A DNA stretch of 64,000 nucleotides from Caulobacteraceae bacterium (GTDB lineage Bacteria > Pseudomonadota > Alphaproteobacteria > Caulobacterales > Caulobacteraceae), in the NCBI GenBank assembly GCA_947475415.1, contig CANJLH010000013.1, forward strand, positions 29,467 to 93,466, given 5' to 3'. The translations under genes were made by a program, and so were the position numbers. Below the pieces are notes generated by a model, which worked only from the letters and a program-made list of their open reading frames with translations, was not told where the DNA came from and did not search any database. Shown piece after piece: positions 9,649 through 17,371 of this stretch (position 1 is the stretch's first letter; every line of letters begins with the position of its first letter).

Positions 9649-10296
9649 TCAACCGTTCACATCTCCGAGGGCCATAGCCTCCCAGGCCAGGAATTCGGGC
9701 GTTTGCAGCAGGCGCGTTGCGTATTCTGCAGCGCCGCCCTCATCGCCATAATCCCCCAGATCGATGTGATAGGTGCGCAGTCGGGTCGCCAACGGCGTGA
9801 AAAAGGCGTCGGCGATCGACCAGTCCTCAAGCAGGAATGGCCCGCCGTGGCGGTCCAGCAGATCATTCCAAAGGGCGGCGATACGGCGAACATTTTTCTG
9901 GGCCAGGGCCGAAAGCTGGACCGCCGCGGGCGCCGCCGAGAGGTCCATTGGACATTCGCTGCGCAGGCCCATGAACCCGGAATGCATTTCCGCCGCTGCC
10001 GCGCGCCCCAACGCACGTCGCGCAGAATCATCCGGCCAAAGGCCCGCGCGCGGAAATTTTTCCGCGAGATATTCGCAGATCGCCAGAGAGTCCCAGATCA
10101 CCAAACCTGCGTCTTTGAGCGCCGGAACCTGGCCGGACGGCGAATGCGGCGCGATCGCTTCGGCGGTCGCCTCATCCTGACGCAACGGGATGACCGTCTG
10201 GATGAATTCCGCGCCGGCGTGGCGCATCACCAGCCATGGGCGCATGGACCATGTCGACCACATTGGGGTCCCGATCACCAATTCCATCTGCTGCAC
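9649..10296 (-). CDS. Glutathione S-transferase family protein
   Basis: 215 aa. The thioredoxin-fold N-domain carries TPMWSTWSMRPWLVM as the likely Ser-containing active site, SGQVPALKD with the cis-Pro, and WDSLAICEYLAEKFP with the glutathione Glu/Asp-Ser contact. The all-helical C-domain has the ILEDWSIADAFF-like LEDWSIADAFFTPLA motif. It probably conjugates or reduces small electrophiles in the cytosol. Its place just upstream of two amidohydrolases suggests a shared catabolic role, but this is inference. Confidence 0.9.
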   Translation of the reverse strand: MQQMELVIGTPMWSTWSMRPWLVMRHAGAEFIQTVIPLRQDEATAEAIAPHSPSGQVPALKDAGLVIWDSLAICEYLAEKFPRAGLWPDDSARRALGRAAAAEMHSGFMGLRSECPMDLSAAPAAVQLSALAQKNVRRIAALWNDLLDRHGGPFLLEDWSIADAFFTPLATRLRTYHIDLGDYGDEGGAAEYATRLLQTPEFLAWEAMALGDVNG

Positions 10297-10363
10297 CTGT
10301 CTACGCGTCCGCCGTGCGCCTTAATGACGCCGTCCGGCGGACTTCGTCCAGGGTAATGCGAGC

Positions 10364-10867
10364 CTATGGGGGCGGCGGCCCCGGGGGCGCGTCCGGGGGG
10401 CCAGGGCGCGGGCCGCGACCAGGTCCTGCGCGGGCCAGACCATCAGCCAGTTTCGCCCGTTCGTGTGGCGACAAAGTCGCCGCGAAGGCGATGATGCGGT
10501 GTTCCACATCGCCCCGCGCCGCAAATTCCAGCCGGCGCGCCTCATCCAGGGCCGCCGTGACAGCTTCGGCGTCGAATTTCTCATCGCCCAGGCTTAGCCA
10601 GACCCGGCGGCGAGCCTGGTGGGCCTCCCGCAGCTTGCCGCCAACCCCGACGACCTCACCGCGCAGAGCGGCGTGGAAGGCTTGACGCTGCTGCGGCGAC
10701 AGCCCGTCCGCCGCCGCCCAGAGCGGCCCCATGGGACGCAGATGATGGCCGGGCGCGCCCATCGGACCCGGCGACCTGCGCGCCATGGCGCCCGCGATCG
10801 CGCCGACTAGGAAAAGGTTCAGCGCGACGGAAATCACCAGTCCGATCACCAGGGCTCGACGGCTCAT
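10364..10867 (-). CDS. Periplasmic heavy-metal sensor, CnrX/Spy-like
   Basis: 167 aa. An N-terminal membrane helix (ALVIGLVISVALNLFLVGAIAGAMA) puts the rest in the periplasm. The body has the helical-hook pattern of the CnrX/ZraP/Spy group: LSPQQRQAFHAALRGE, then a long helix ending in LSPHERAKLADGL, and a Pro/Gly tail. A HH pair (APGHHLRPM) precedes it. The start overlaps the end of the upstream membrane protein by 4 bases. In CnrYXH-type systems such a protein senses metal and controls an anti-sigma factor; the ligand here is unknown. Confidence 0.78.
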   Translation of the reverse strand: MSRRALVIGLVISVALNLFLVGAIAGAMARRSPGPMGAPGHHLRPMGPLWAAADGLSPQQRQAFHAALRGEVVGVGGKLREAHQARRRVWLSLGDEKFDAEAVTAALDEARRLEFAARGDVEHRIIAFAATLSPHERAKLADGLARAGPGRGPRPGPPDAPPGPPPP

Positions 10868-11304
10868 ACGGCGTCTCCGCTGCCTACAATGTCAGCGGCG
10901 TTATCGTAGCCGGCCGTCGCCGCAGTGATCACGTCAGTGTCCAAGGCCTGTGTCTGGCCGACGCCGGTAAAGCCCGCGGCGCCGAACAGCACCCCCGCGG
11001 CGCAGGCGCCCGCCAAGCCTGCGCCCAGACCCAATGGCGCAAGCCAACCCGACCAGCCTGTGCGTCGCCGCCGCTTGGGCGCGGCGGCGACCACCGCCTC
11101 GCGCAATGCGGATCTGACCTCTGGCGGCCGCCACAGATCCAGTGCTTCGTCCAGCTGGTTCGCCTCGCTTAACGCCTCGCGCAGGATGGTGGGTTCGTCG
11201 GCCATCAGGGCTGCCGCATCTGCGCGCTCGGCCTTCGGCCAACGGGCCACATCGGCTCCGTAGGCTTCCGTCAAGTGTTTGAACCGGTTCGGGGTCATGG
11301 TCAT
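10864..11304 (-). CDS. One-helix membrane protein, candidate anti-sigma factor
   Basis: 146 aa from the ATG at 11304. The frame is open farther upstream, but that part is antisense-frame content of the sigma gene. The N-terminal ~90 residues are charged and helical (FKHLTEAYGADVARWPKAE), a basic KRRRRTGW marks the inside face, one membrane helix follows (LAPLGLGAGLAGACAAGVLFG), and a short tail is outside. No known anti-sigma domain is visible. Place (10 bases after the ECF sigma gene, overlapping the sensor) and topology are what support the anti-sigma reading. Confidence 0.68.
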   Translation of the reverse strand: MTMTPNRFKHLTEAYGADVARWPKAERADAAALMADEPTILREALSEANQLDEALDLWRPPEVRSALREAVVAAAPKRRRRTGWSGWLAPLGLGAGLAGACAAGVLFGAAGFTGVGQTQALDTDVITAATAGYDNAADIVGSGDAV

Positions 11305-11314
11305 GGCCTCGCCC

Positions 11315-11857
11315 TCACATCGCCGGAGCCAGGGCCGCGCGCAGGGCTCGCCGCCCGCGGGCAAGCAGGCTTTCCAGAGCGTCCACGCTGACCCCCATGA
11401 TGTCTGCGGCGTCGATGTTGCTGAGTTCCTGGTAATGGCAGAGAATGATCGCCTCGCGCTGGCGTTCCGGCAGGGCGGCCATGGCCACGCCCACCAGCCG
11501 GCCCGTGTCGGCGGCATGCAGCCCGCGATCCGGATCGGCTCCCTCGTCCGCCTGCTCTGGTGGGTCGGCGATGGTGATCTCGCGGCGGCGGCGCAATCGA
11601 TCGTAACAGAGATTGAGGACCACGCGGTGCAGCCAGGTGTCGAATCGCGCGCGCCCTGGGATCCATTGACCCGCCATCTTCCAGACGCGCAAAAACGCTT
11701 CCTGGGCCACGTCTTCCGCCGCAGACGTGTCGCCCAGCATTCGCCCGGCAAGTGATAGGATACGCGGGAGCTTGCGCGCGACCAGGCTGCGAACCGCCGC
11801 CGGGTCGCCCTCGGCCACGCGTGCAAGCAATGCCTCGTCCGGATCGGATTCGACCAA
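11315..11857 (-). CDS. ECF-type RNA polymerase sigma factor
   Basis: 180 aa. Region 2 is clear: LAGRMLGDTSAAEDVAQEAFLRVWKMA, then TWLHRVVLNLCYDRLRRRRE. Region 4 has LPERQREAIILCHYQELS followed by the helix-turn-helix IDAADIMGVSVDALESLLARGRRALR. There is no region 1 or 3, as usual for ECF factors. It is followed by a membrane protein and a CnrX-like sensor, and preceded 41 bases upstream by the EF-hand gene, all in one direction. The target promoters are unknown. Confidence 0.92.
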   Translation of the reverse strand: MVESDPDEALLARVAEGDPAAVRSLVARKLPRILSLAGRMLGDTSAAEDVAQEAFLRVWKMAGQWIPGRARFDTWLHRVVLNLCYDRLRRRREITIADPPEQADEGADPDRGLHAADTGRLVGVAMAALPERQREAIILCHYQELSNIDAADIMGVSVDALESLLARGRRALRAALAPAM

Positions 11858-11898
11858 TCCTCACCTCGCCTGCGTTCGCCGCGGGCCGAATGTCGCGT

Positions 11899-12318
11899 TC
11901 AACCGCCACGCGCCCGGATCTGCCGCAACATGGTGAGTTCGTCCTTGCTAAGCCATCCGTCATGGTTGGAGTCGGCCGCTTCAAACCGGCGCCTCTGAGC
12001 CGACAACTGTTCGTCCCGGGTGATGAACCCATCCTTGTCCGTATCACTGAAGCTCCACATCGCCGCCACCCGGGTCTTGATTTCACTCCCGCCGAAACTC
12101 GCCGCGCGACGCGCCATCACGTCGAATTCCGCCTTGCTGATGCGGCCATCCTTGTCGGAGTCCAGCCGTGTCATACCCCCTCGTGGACCTGCGCTGCGAA
12201 ATTCATCCAAGGTGACCTTGCCGTCCCGATCCAGGTCCGGATTTCGCATGGGTGGCGCCGCCACGGCGGCCGGCGCAGCGCAGAGCAAAAGCAGGGTCGT
12301 GATCAGCGGGCGCATCAC
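11899..12318 (-). CDS. Secreted protein with four EF-hand loops
   Basis: 139 aa with a signal peptide (LITTLLLLCAAPAAVAA). Four 12-residue calcium loops are visible in two pairs: DLDRDGKVTLDE, DSDKDGRISKAE, DTDKDGFITRDE and DSNHDGWLSKDE. Each has acidic residues at the coordinating positions, Gly at 6 and Glu at 12, so all look able to bind Ca2+. It is a small periplasmic calmodulin-like protein with no other domain. It lies 41 bases upstream of the ECF sigma gene and 69 downstream of glnE on the same strand. Confidence 0.88.
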   Translation of the reverse strand: MMRPLITTLLLLCAAPAAVAAPPMRNPDLDRDGKVTLDEFRSAGPRGGMTRLDSDKDGRISKAEFDVMARRAASFGGSEIKTRVAAMWSFSDTDKDGFITRDEQLSAQRRRFEAADSNHDGWLSKDELTMLRQIRARGG

Positions 12319-12387
12319 ATCTTCATCCTCAAGCCGCGCGTTCGGCTCGTCTAGGTTGGAACGTTGGTCGTAGGTGTTTTCCGTCGC

Positions 12388-15267
12388 TCATTCGGCAAGT
12401 AGAGCTTCAAATGCGCCGCGCGCGCGGCGGCGCACCACATTGAGCCTGGCCTTGAGAGCGCGGAAATCGCGGAGGCCGCCGGCGCGGGCCAGCAGGCTGC
12501 GGAACGCCGGCGGCTCCGCATCCGGGTCGGGATTGTCGCCCAGGGCCAGCTTGAGGAGTTGGCTGAGATTCTGCTGCAGGGTCCAAGCGGAGGTAAGGTC
12601 CGCCAGCTTGTCGGCCGGCGCGATCCCTTCGAACGCCGCCAGCGCCTCGGCGGTGTTCTGGCGTAGCGATCCGCCGGCCTCGGCGTGGATCAATTGCAGA
12701 TACTGAGCGGCGAATTCGATGTCCACCAGGCCGCCCGGTGACAGCTTGAGGTCCCAGAAGCCCGCAGGCGGCCGCTCGCGCTCGAGCAGGTCGCGCATGT
12801 CGCGAACATCGGCGGCGGTCCTCGCCCGGTCCCGCGGCCTGCGCAGGGCCGCCTCAATGGCCCTCGAAGCGTCCTGCGCAAAGGCGCTGGAGGTGGCCCA
12901 GACCACCCGCGCGCGGGTGAGCGCCAGATGTTCCCAGGTTTCAGCCTCGCCGTCGGCGCGATAATAGGTCTCGAACGCGGTGAAACTTACGGCGACCGGT
13001 CCCTTGGCGCCTGACGGACGCAACTGCATGTCCACTGCGTACAGGTCGCCTTCGGCGGTGGGCAAAGACAGGGCGGCGATCAGACGCTGTGTGAAGCGCC
13101 CAAAGAAAGTTTCCGCGCCCCAGCCCTTGATCTGCGACATCGCGGCCGGATCTTCAGCGCGGTAGAGGGTCATCAGGTCGAGGTCGGAGCCCGCGCTCAT
13201 TTCCCGCGAGCCGGACTTGCCGAGCGCCACAACCGCCACCTGTCCAGGAAAGCCACCCGCCACCCGCTCCACTTCCCTCAGCGCCGCCGGACCGAGGGCC
13301 TGGATGCAAAGATCTGCCAGATCGGCGAATGCGCGGCCGGCGATCTCGGCGCTGGCGGCGCCGCTCATTACCTGGACCCCGATGCGAAACACCTGCTCGC
13401 GATGAACGCGGCGTACGGCGTCTAAGGCCTCCTCGAAACCGCTGGCCTCCGCCACGGCGCGCATGATCACATCGCGATACTCATCCAGGATGATCGGCCG
13501 GAAAAACTCGGAGTCCAACATGGCGTCGATGGCGCCCGGCCTACGCGCCAGCGTCGCCGCCAGTCTGGGCGCGAAGGCCATCACCTCCACCGTCAGGCCG
13601 AACAGCCGCGGTTGAGCCAGGAAAAGCGACTGGACCTGAACCCCCGACGAAAGAGCCGCGAAAAAATCGGTAAACCGATTGAACGCGGCGTCCGGCGCGC
13701 CGGTGGCCTGCATGGCGTCCAGCAGGCGCGGGGCCAGACGCGTGAACAGCTCCCGCCCTCGCTCGCTGCGCGTGGCGGCGATATGACCATGGTGCCAGTT
13801 GCGGATGGTCTGCGAGACCCGCGCGGGGTTAGAAAACCCCATCCGGCTGAGCGTTTTCAGGGTCTCAGGATCGTCATCCACGCCGGTGAAGATCAGGCTG
13901 CCGAATTTGGAGGAAAGGTCCTCCTCTTCAGGAAAGAGCTCGCCGTAGCGGCGGTTCACGCGCCTGAACAGCTTCCCCATATCCGCATCGAAAGCCGCCA
14001 GGCGCGGATAGCCGGCCAATGCCGCGATGCGGCGCCTGTCCGCGTCGGAGTCCGGCAGTTTGTGGGTCTGCTCATCGGCCACCATCTGGGCGCGGTGCTC
14101 AACGGATCTGAGCACCTGATAAGATTGCGCCAGTTCCGCCGCTGTCGTCGCCTTGACATGGCCCGCTTCGCTGAGGGCGGCCAGCGCACCCAGGGTGCGA
14201 TTGCTGCGCAATGCGGGGTTGCGACCCCCCAGGATCAATTGCTGCGTCTGGACATAGAACTCGATCTCGCGAATGCCGCCCCGGCCGAGTTTGAGGTCCG
14301 CGCCCTTGGCCGTCAGCCGGTCATCGACCTTGTGGACATGGATCTGGCGCTTGATGGAATGAATGTCGGCGATGGCCCCGAAATCCAGGTTCCTGCGCCA
14401 CACGAAGGGACTCAATTCCGCGAGGAACGCCTCCGCGGCGACCCTGTCGCCGGCGCAGGCCCGGGCCTTGATGAAAGCCGCGCGCTCCCAGTTCTGGCCC
14501 ACGCTCTCGTAATATTCCAGCGCCGCCGCAACCGGCATGGCGGGCGGCGTCGAAGAAGGATCGGGCCGCAGCCGCAGATCGACACGGAAAACATAGCCGT
14601 CGCCGGTGCGCGCCTGCATCAGGTCGGCGAGGCTTTGGGTCAGCCGCACGGCGAAGCCCTGGGGCTCAACCCCCTCGCAAAGCGGCAGTTTCTCCGGCTC
14701 GTAGAAAATCGAAATATCGATGTCGCTGGAGTAGTTCAGCTCGAAAGCGCCTTGCTTGCCCATGGCGATACAGAACCATCCGGGGACCGGGCCTGTGTCG
14801 CCGACGCCGAGGTGGGTCAGCCGGCCCGCCTGCAGTTCGCAGGCGGCCGCGACCTGCAACGCTGCGACAAGCGAGGCGTCGGCAAATCGCGTCAGCGCGC
14901 CGGTGACGGCATCGAGATCCCAGACTCCGCCAAGGTCGGCCAGCGCCGTCAAAAGGTGGAGTTCACCCTTGACGCCGCGCAACGCCGCCTTTGCGCCCTC
15001 ATAATCAAGCTCCGCCGCCGCCGCGGTTCTGGCCAGGATGTCTGCAAGCCGCCGGTCCGGATCGCATGACAGGATTGAGTTCAGCCGCGCTGGATCGCGC
15101 CTGGCGAGCCCGCTCAGGTACGGAGAAGCGGCGAATATCGGCGCCAAGGCGGTCCAGGCCCCAGTGACGGCGGCTTGGCCATGGGCCAGCGCCTCATACG
15201 CGCGCTCAGCCGCCCTGGCGTCGATGACCGGGCCGCAGGGTTGAATTCGCTCGGCCAATTTCATCAT
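12388..15267 (-). CDS. glnE: Bifunctional glutamine synthetase adenylyltransferase / adenylyl-removing enzyme
   Basis: 959 aa, normal for GlnE. It adds and removes AMP on glutamine synthetase in answer to PII state. Two nucleotidyltransferase domains are seen: the first with GKQGAFELNYSSDIDISIF near residue 190 (deadenylylation side), the second with GKSGSREMSAGSDLDLMTLY near 690 (adenylylation side), each followed by a helical domain. LKLGRGGIREIEF and LKLSPGGLVDIEF are the paired family motifs. ATGs at 15267 and 15264 are both possible starts. It follows the kinase gene by 6 bases, an unusual partner for a nitrogen regulator. Confidence 0.96.
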   Translation of the reverse strand: MMKLAERIQPCGPVIDARAAERAYEALAHGQAAVTGAWTALAPIFAASPYLSGLARRDPARLNSILSCDPDRRLADILARTAAAAELDYEGAKAALRGVKGELHLLTALADLGGVWDLDAVTGALTRFADASLVAALQVAAACELQAGRLTHLGVGDTGPVPGWFCIAMGKQGAFELNYSSDIDISIFYEPEKLPLCEGVEPQGFAVRLTQSLADLMQARTGDGYVFRVDLRLRPDPSSTPPAMPVAAALEYYESVGQNWERAAFIKARACAGDRVAAEAFLAELSPFVWRRNLDFGAIADIHSIKRQIHVHKVDDRLTAKGADLKLGRGGIREIEFYVQTQQLILGGRNPALRSNRTLGALAALSEAGHVKATTAAELAQSYQVLRSVEHRAQMVADEQTHKLPDSDADRRRIAALAGYPRLAAFDADMGKLFRRVNRRYGELFPEEEDLSSKFGSLIFTGVDDDPETLKTLSRMGFSNPARVSQTIRNWHHGHIAATRSERGRELFTRLAPRLLDAMQATGAPDAAFNRFTDFFAALSSGVQVQSLFLAQPRLFGLTVEVMAFAPRLAATLARRPGAIDAMLDSEFFRPIILDEYRDVIMRAVAEASGFEEALDAVRRVHREQVFRIGVQVMSGAASAEIAGRAFADLADLCIQALGPAALREVERVAGGFPGQVAVVALGKSGSREMSAGSDLDLMTLYRAEDPAAMSQIKGWGAETFFGRFTQRLIAALSLPTAEGDLYAVDMQLRPSGAKGPVAVSFTAFETYYRADGEAETWEHLALTRARVVWATSSAFAQDASRAIEAALRRPRDRARTAADVRDMRDLLERERPPAGFWDLKLSPGGLVDIEFAAQYLQLIHAEAGGSLRQNTAEALAAFEGIAPADKLADLTSAWTLQQNLSQLLKLALGDNPDPDAEPPAFRSLLARAGGLRDFRALKARLNVVRRRARGAFEALLAE

Positions 15268-15273
15268 TGCAGT

Positions 15274-16677
15274 CTACCCGGCCCACGGCAGGATCAAAGC
15301 CACCCGAAGACCCGGACCTGCGTCACCCACCTTTCCCGGCCCCTCGTCCAGGTCAAGACGGCCCTCATGAGCTTCCGCGACGGCGGCCACCAGCGCCAGG
15401 CCAAGTCCGGCGCCGGGCGCATTACGGCTGCTTTCAAGCCGCACGAACCGTTCCACCACCCGAATCCGATCCGCCTCCGGCACCCCCGGACCCGTATCGG
15501 TGACGCTGAACTCCACCTCTCCCGACGCGCGGCGGCGGACCCTCAGCATGATCGCACCACCCGCCGGGGTGTACTTCACCGCGTTGTCCAGAATATTCGC
15601 CAGCGCCTGGGCGATGATCTCGCGATTGCCCCGCACCAAGAGTTCGCCGGCCAGTTCAGAGCGGAACTCGACCCCCTTGTCCTCGCAAAGCGGCTCATAG
15701 AGTTCGGCGATGTCACGGGCGAGATCTGCCGGATCAAAAGGCGCCTGGTCGGGCGCCGAACCGGCCGCCTGCAATCGGGCGATGGCCAGGACCGCACCGA
15801 AGGTCTTCAGGACGCCGTCAGTATCGTTCAGGGCCTGAACCAAGGCCTCGGTTGGGTCACTCTTGCCGGCCTCCACGTCCAGAAGCGCCGCCTCCAGGCG
15901 CGCCCGCAGCCGCGTCAGGGGCGAGCGCAGGTCATGGGCGATGGCGTCACCGGCATGTCGGTGTCCGGCCATGGACCGCTCCAGGCGGTCCAGCATTTCG
16001 TTCAGCCCCATGGCCAGTTCGTCGAATTCGTCACGGGCGCCGCGAACCTGCGCGCGGGCGGCAAGGTCGCCGTTCCTCACCGCATCGACGACCTCGGTGA
16101 GCCCCACCATGGAGCGGCTGACGTTGCGGCTGACCAGCATGCCGCCTGCCAGTCCCAGGATCACAACCAGCGCGCCATTGGCCCACAATGCGCGAACGAG
16201 TTTCAGCGCAAAAGCTTCGTCCTCGCCCACGTCTGCGCCGACGAACAGGACCTCGCCCCCGCGCATCTTTTCCTGCAGGCCCCGCGCCGGCCGGGTCACC
16301 GTATGCCCAGCAGGATCGGTTTCCGTCACCGAGAAGCTCGTCCAGACGGGCTCACCTGAAAACCCGTCCACCGGCGAGGCGGCGATCGATCCGGATATCC
16401 GCTGGCCCGTCGGCGTCATCAGCAGATACAGAAACGGCCGCTCGCTGGCCGCGCGCTCGATAAGGGACTGGTTCAGCGCATCGACGCCCGCCCGGTCGTA
16501 TGCCGCGGCGAGGGAGCGCATCTCCCGAGTGATCTCCCGGTCCATCCGCCGGGTCGCTTCCCGGGCGGTGGTGAAATAGACGTAGGCGAGAAAGGCGCTG
16601 GCGGCGGTGGCGAACAGCGCCAGAAACAGCAGTGTGAGCCGAAAGGGTGTGGTGCGGAAGATCCGCGGCAGGCGCAC
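15274..16677 (-). CDS. Sensor histidine kinase, OmpR-partner type
   Basis: 467 aa. Topology: membrane helix near residues 13-33, a periplasmic domain of about 120 residues, a second helix (LWANGALVVILGLAGGMLVS), then HAMP, dimerisation and ATPase domains. H-box DAIAHDLRSPLTRLRARLE, N-box NILDNAVKYTP, G1 VTDTGPGVP and G2 GAGLGLALV are intact. It follows its response regulator by 5 bases, and degP lies upstream of that, so it likely senses envelope state. The signal is not known. Confidence 0.93.
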   Translation of the reverse strand: MRLPRIFRTTPFRLTLLFLALFATAASAFLAYVYFTTAREATRRMDREITREMRSLAAAYDRAGVDALNQSLIERAASERPFLYLLMTPTGQRISGSIAASPVDGFSGEPVWTSFSVTETDPAGHTVTRPARGLQEKMRGGEVLFVGADVGEDEAFALKLVRALWANGALVVILGLAGGMLVSRNVSRSMVGLTEVVDAVRNGDLAARAQVRGARDEFDELAMGLNEMLDRLERSMAGHRHAGDAIAHDLRSPLTRLRARLEAALLDVEAGKSDPTEALVQALNDTDGVLKTFGAVLAIARLQAAGSAPDQAPFDPADLARDIAELYEPLCEDKGVEFRSELAGELLVRGNREIIAQALANILDNAVKYTPAGGAIMLRVRRRASGEVEFSVTDTGPGVPEADRIRVVERFVRLESSRNAPGAGLGLALVAAVAEAHEGRLDLDEGPGKVGDAGPGLRVALILPWAG

Positions 16678-16682
16678 CCTTG

Positions 16683-17354
16683 CTATCCTTCCAGGCGGTA
16701 GCCGGCGCCCCGCACGGTCTGAAGCATGGCCCGCTCAAAGCCCTTGTCGATCTTCGAGCGGAGCCGCGAGATATGCACGTCGATGACGTTGGTCTGGGGA
16801 TCGAAATGGTACTCCCAAACCTTCTCCAGCAGCATCGTCCGTGTCACCGATTGACCGGCGTGGCGCATCATGAACTCGAGTAGCTGGAATTCCCGCGGCT
16901 GCAGGTCGATCTCCTGGCCCTGACGATGGACGGTTCGGCCGATCAGGTCCATCTCAAGATCGCCGACCTTTAGGACAGTCTGCACCGAACCCGTCTCGCG
17001 CCGCCGCGCCAGAGCCTCGACACGGGCGATCAGTTCCAGGAACGCGTAGGGCTTGACCAGATAGTCATCGCCGCCCGCCTTTAGCCCGGTGACGCGGTCG
17101 TTGACTTCTCCCAACGCCGAAAGGAACAGGACCGGGGTCTGGTCTCCCTCTCGTCGCAGAGTTTCCACCAGACTGATCCCGTCGAGCCTCGGCATCATGC
17201 GATCAACGATCATGACGTCGAAACCACCCTTGCGGGCCGCATCCAGTCCCGCCTCGCCATCCGCCGCGCGGTCGCAGTCATGACCGGCGTCGGCGAGGCC
17301 GCGCGCCATGGCGTCGGACGCCTCCAGATCATCCTCGACGATCAGGATCCGCAT
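16683..17354 (-). CDS. OmpR/PhoB-family response regulator
   Basis: 223 aa. Receiver domain with acidic pair EDD near the start, phospho-acceptor Asp in MIVDRMMPRLDG, and Lys in LVKPYAFLE. The winged-helix DNA-binding domain follows: DLQPREFQLLEFMMRH and NVIDVHISRLRSKID, ending in VRGAGYRLEG. It lies between degP (17 bases upstream) and its kinase (5 bases downstream), and so is likely to be transcribed with the protease. It may regulate degP, which is inference. Confidence 0.94.
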   Translation of the reverse strand: MRILIVEDDLEASDAMARGLADAGHDCDRAADGEAGLDAARKGGFDVMIVDRMMPRLDGISLVETLRREGDQTPVLFLSALGEVNDRVTGLKAGGDDYLVKPYAFLELIARVEALARRRETGSVQTVLKVGDLEMDLIGRTVHRQGQEIDLQPREFQLLEFMMRHAGQSVTRTMLLEKVWEYHFDPQTNVIDVHISRLRSKIDKGFERAMLQTVRGAGYRLEG

Positions 17355-17371
17355 TGAGCGCGTCCGCCGGC

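Noticed and set aside
10864..11826. 320-codon open frame across the sigma gene and the membrane protein
   Set aside because: Its first ~170 codons are out-of-frame reading of the ECF sigma gene. Only the part from the ATG at 11304 has protein character.
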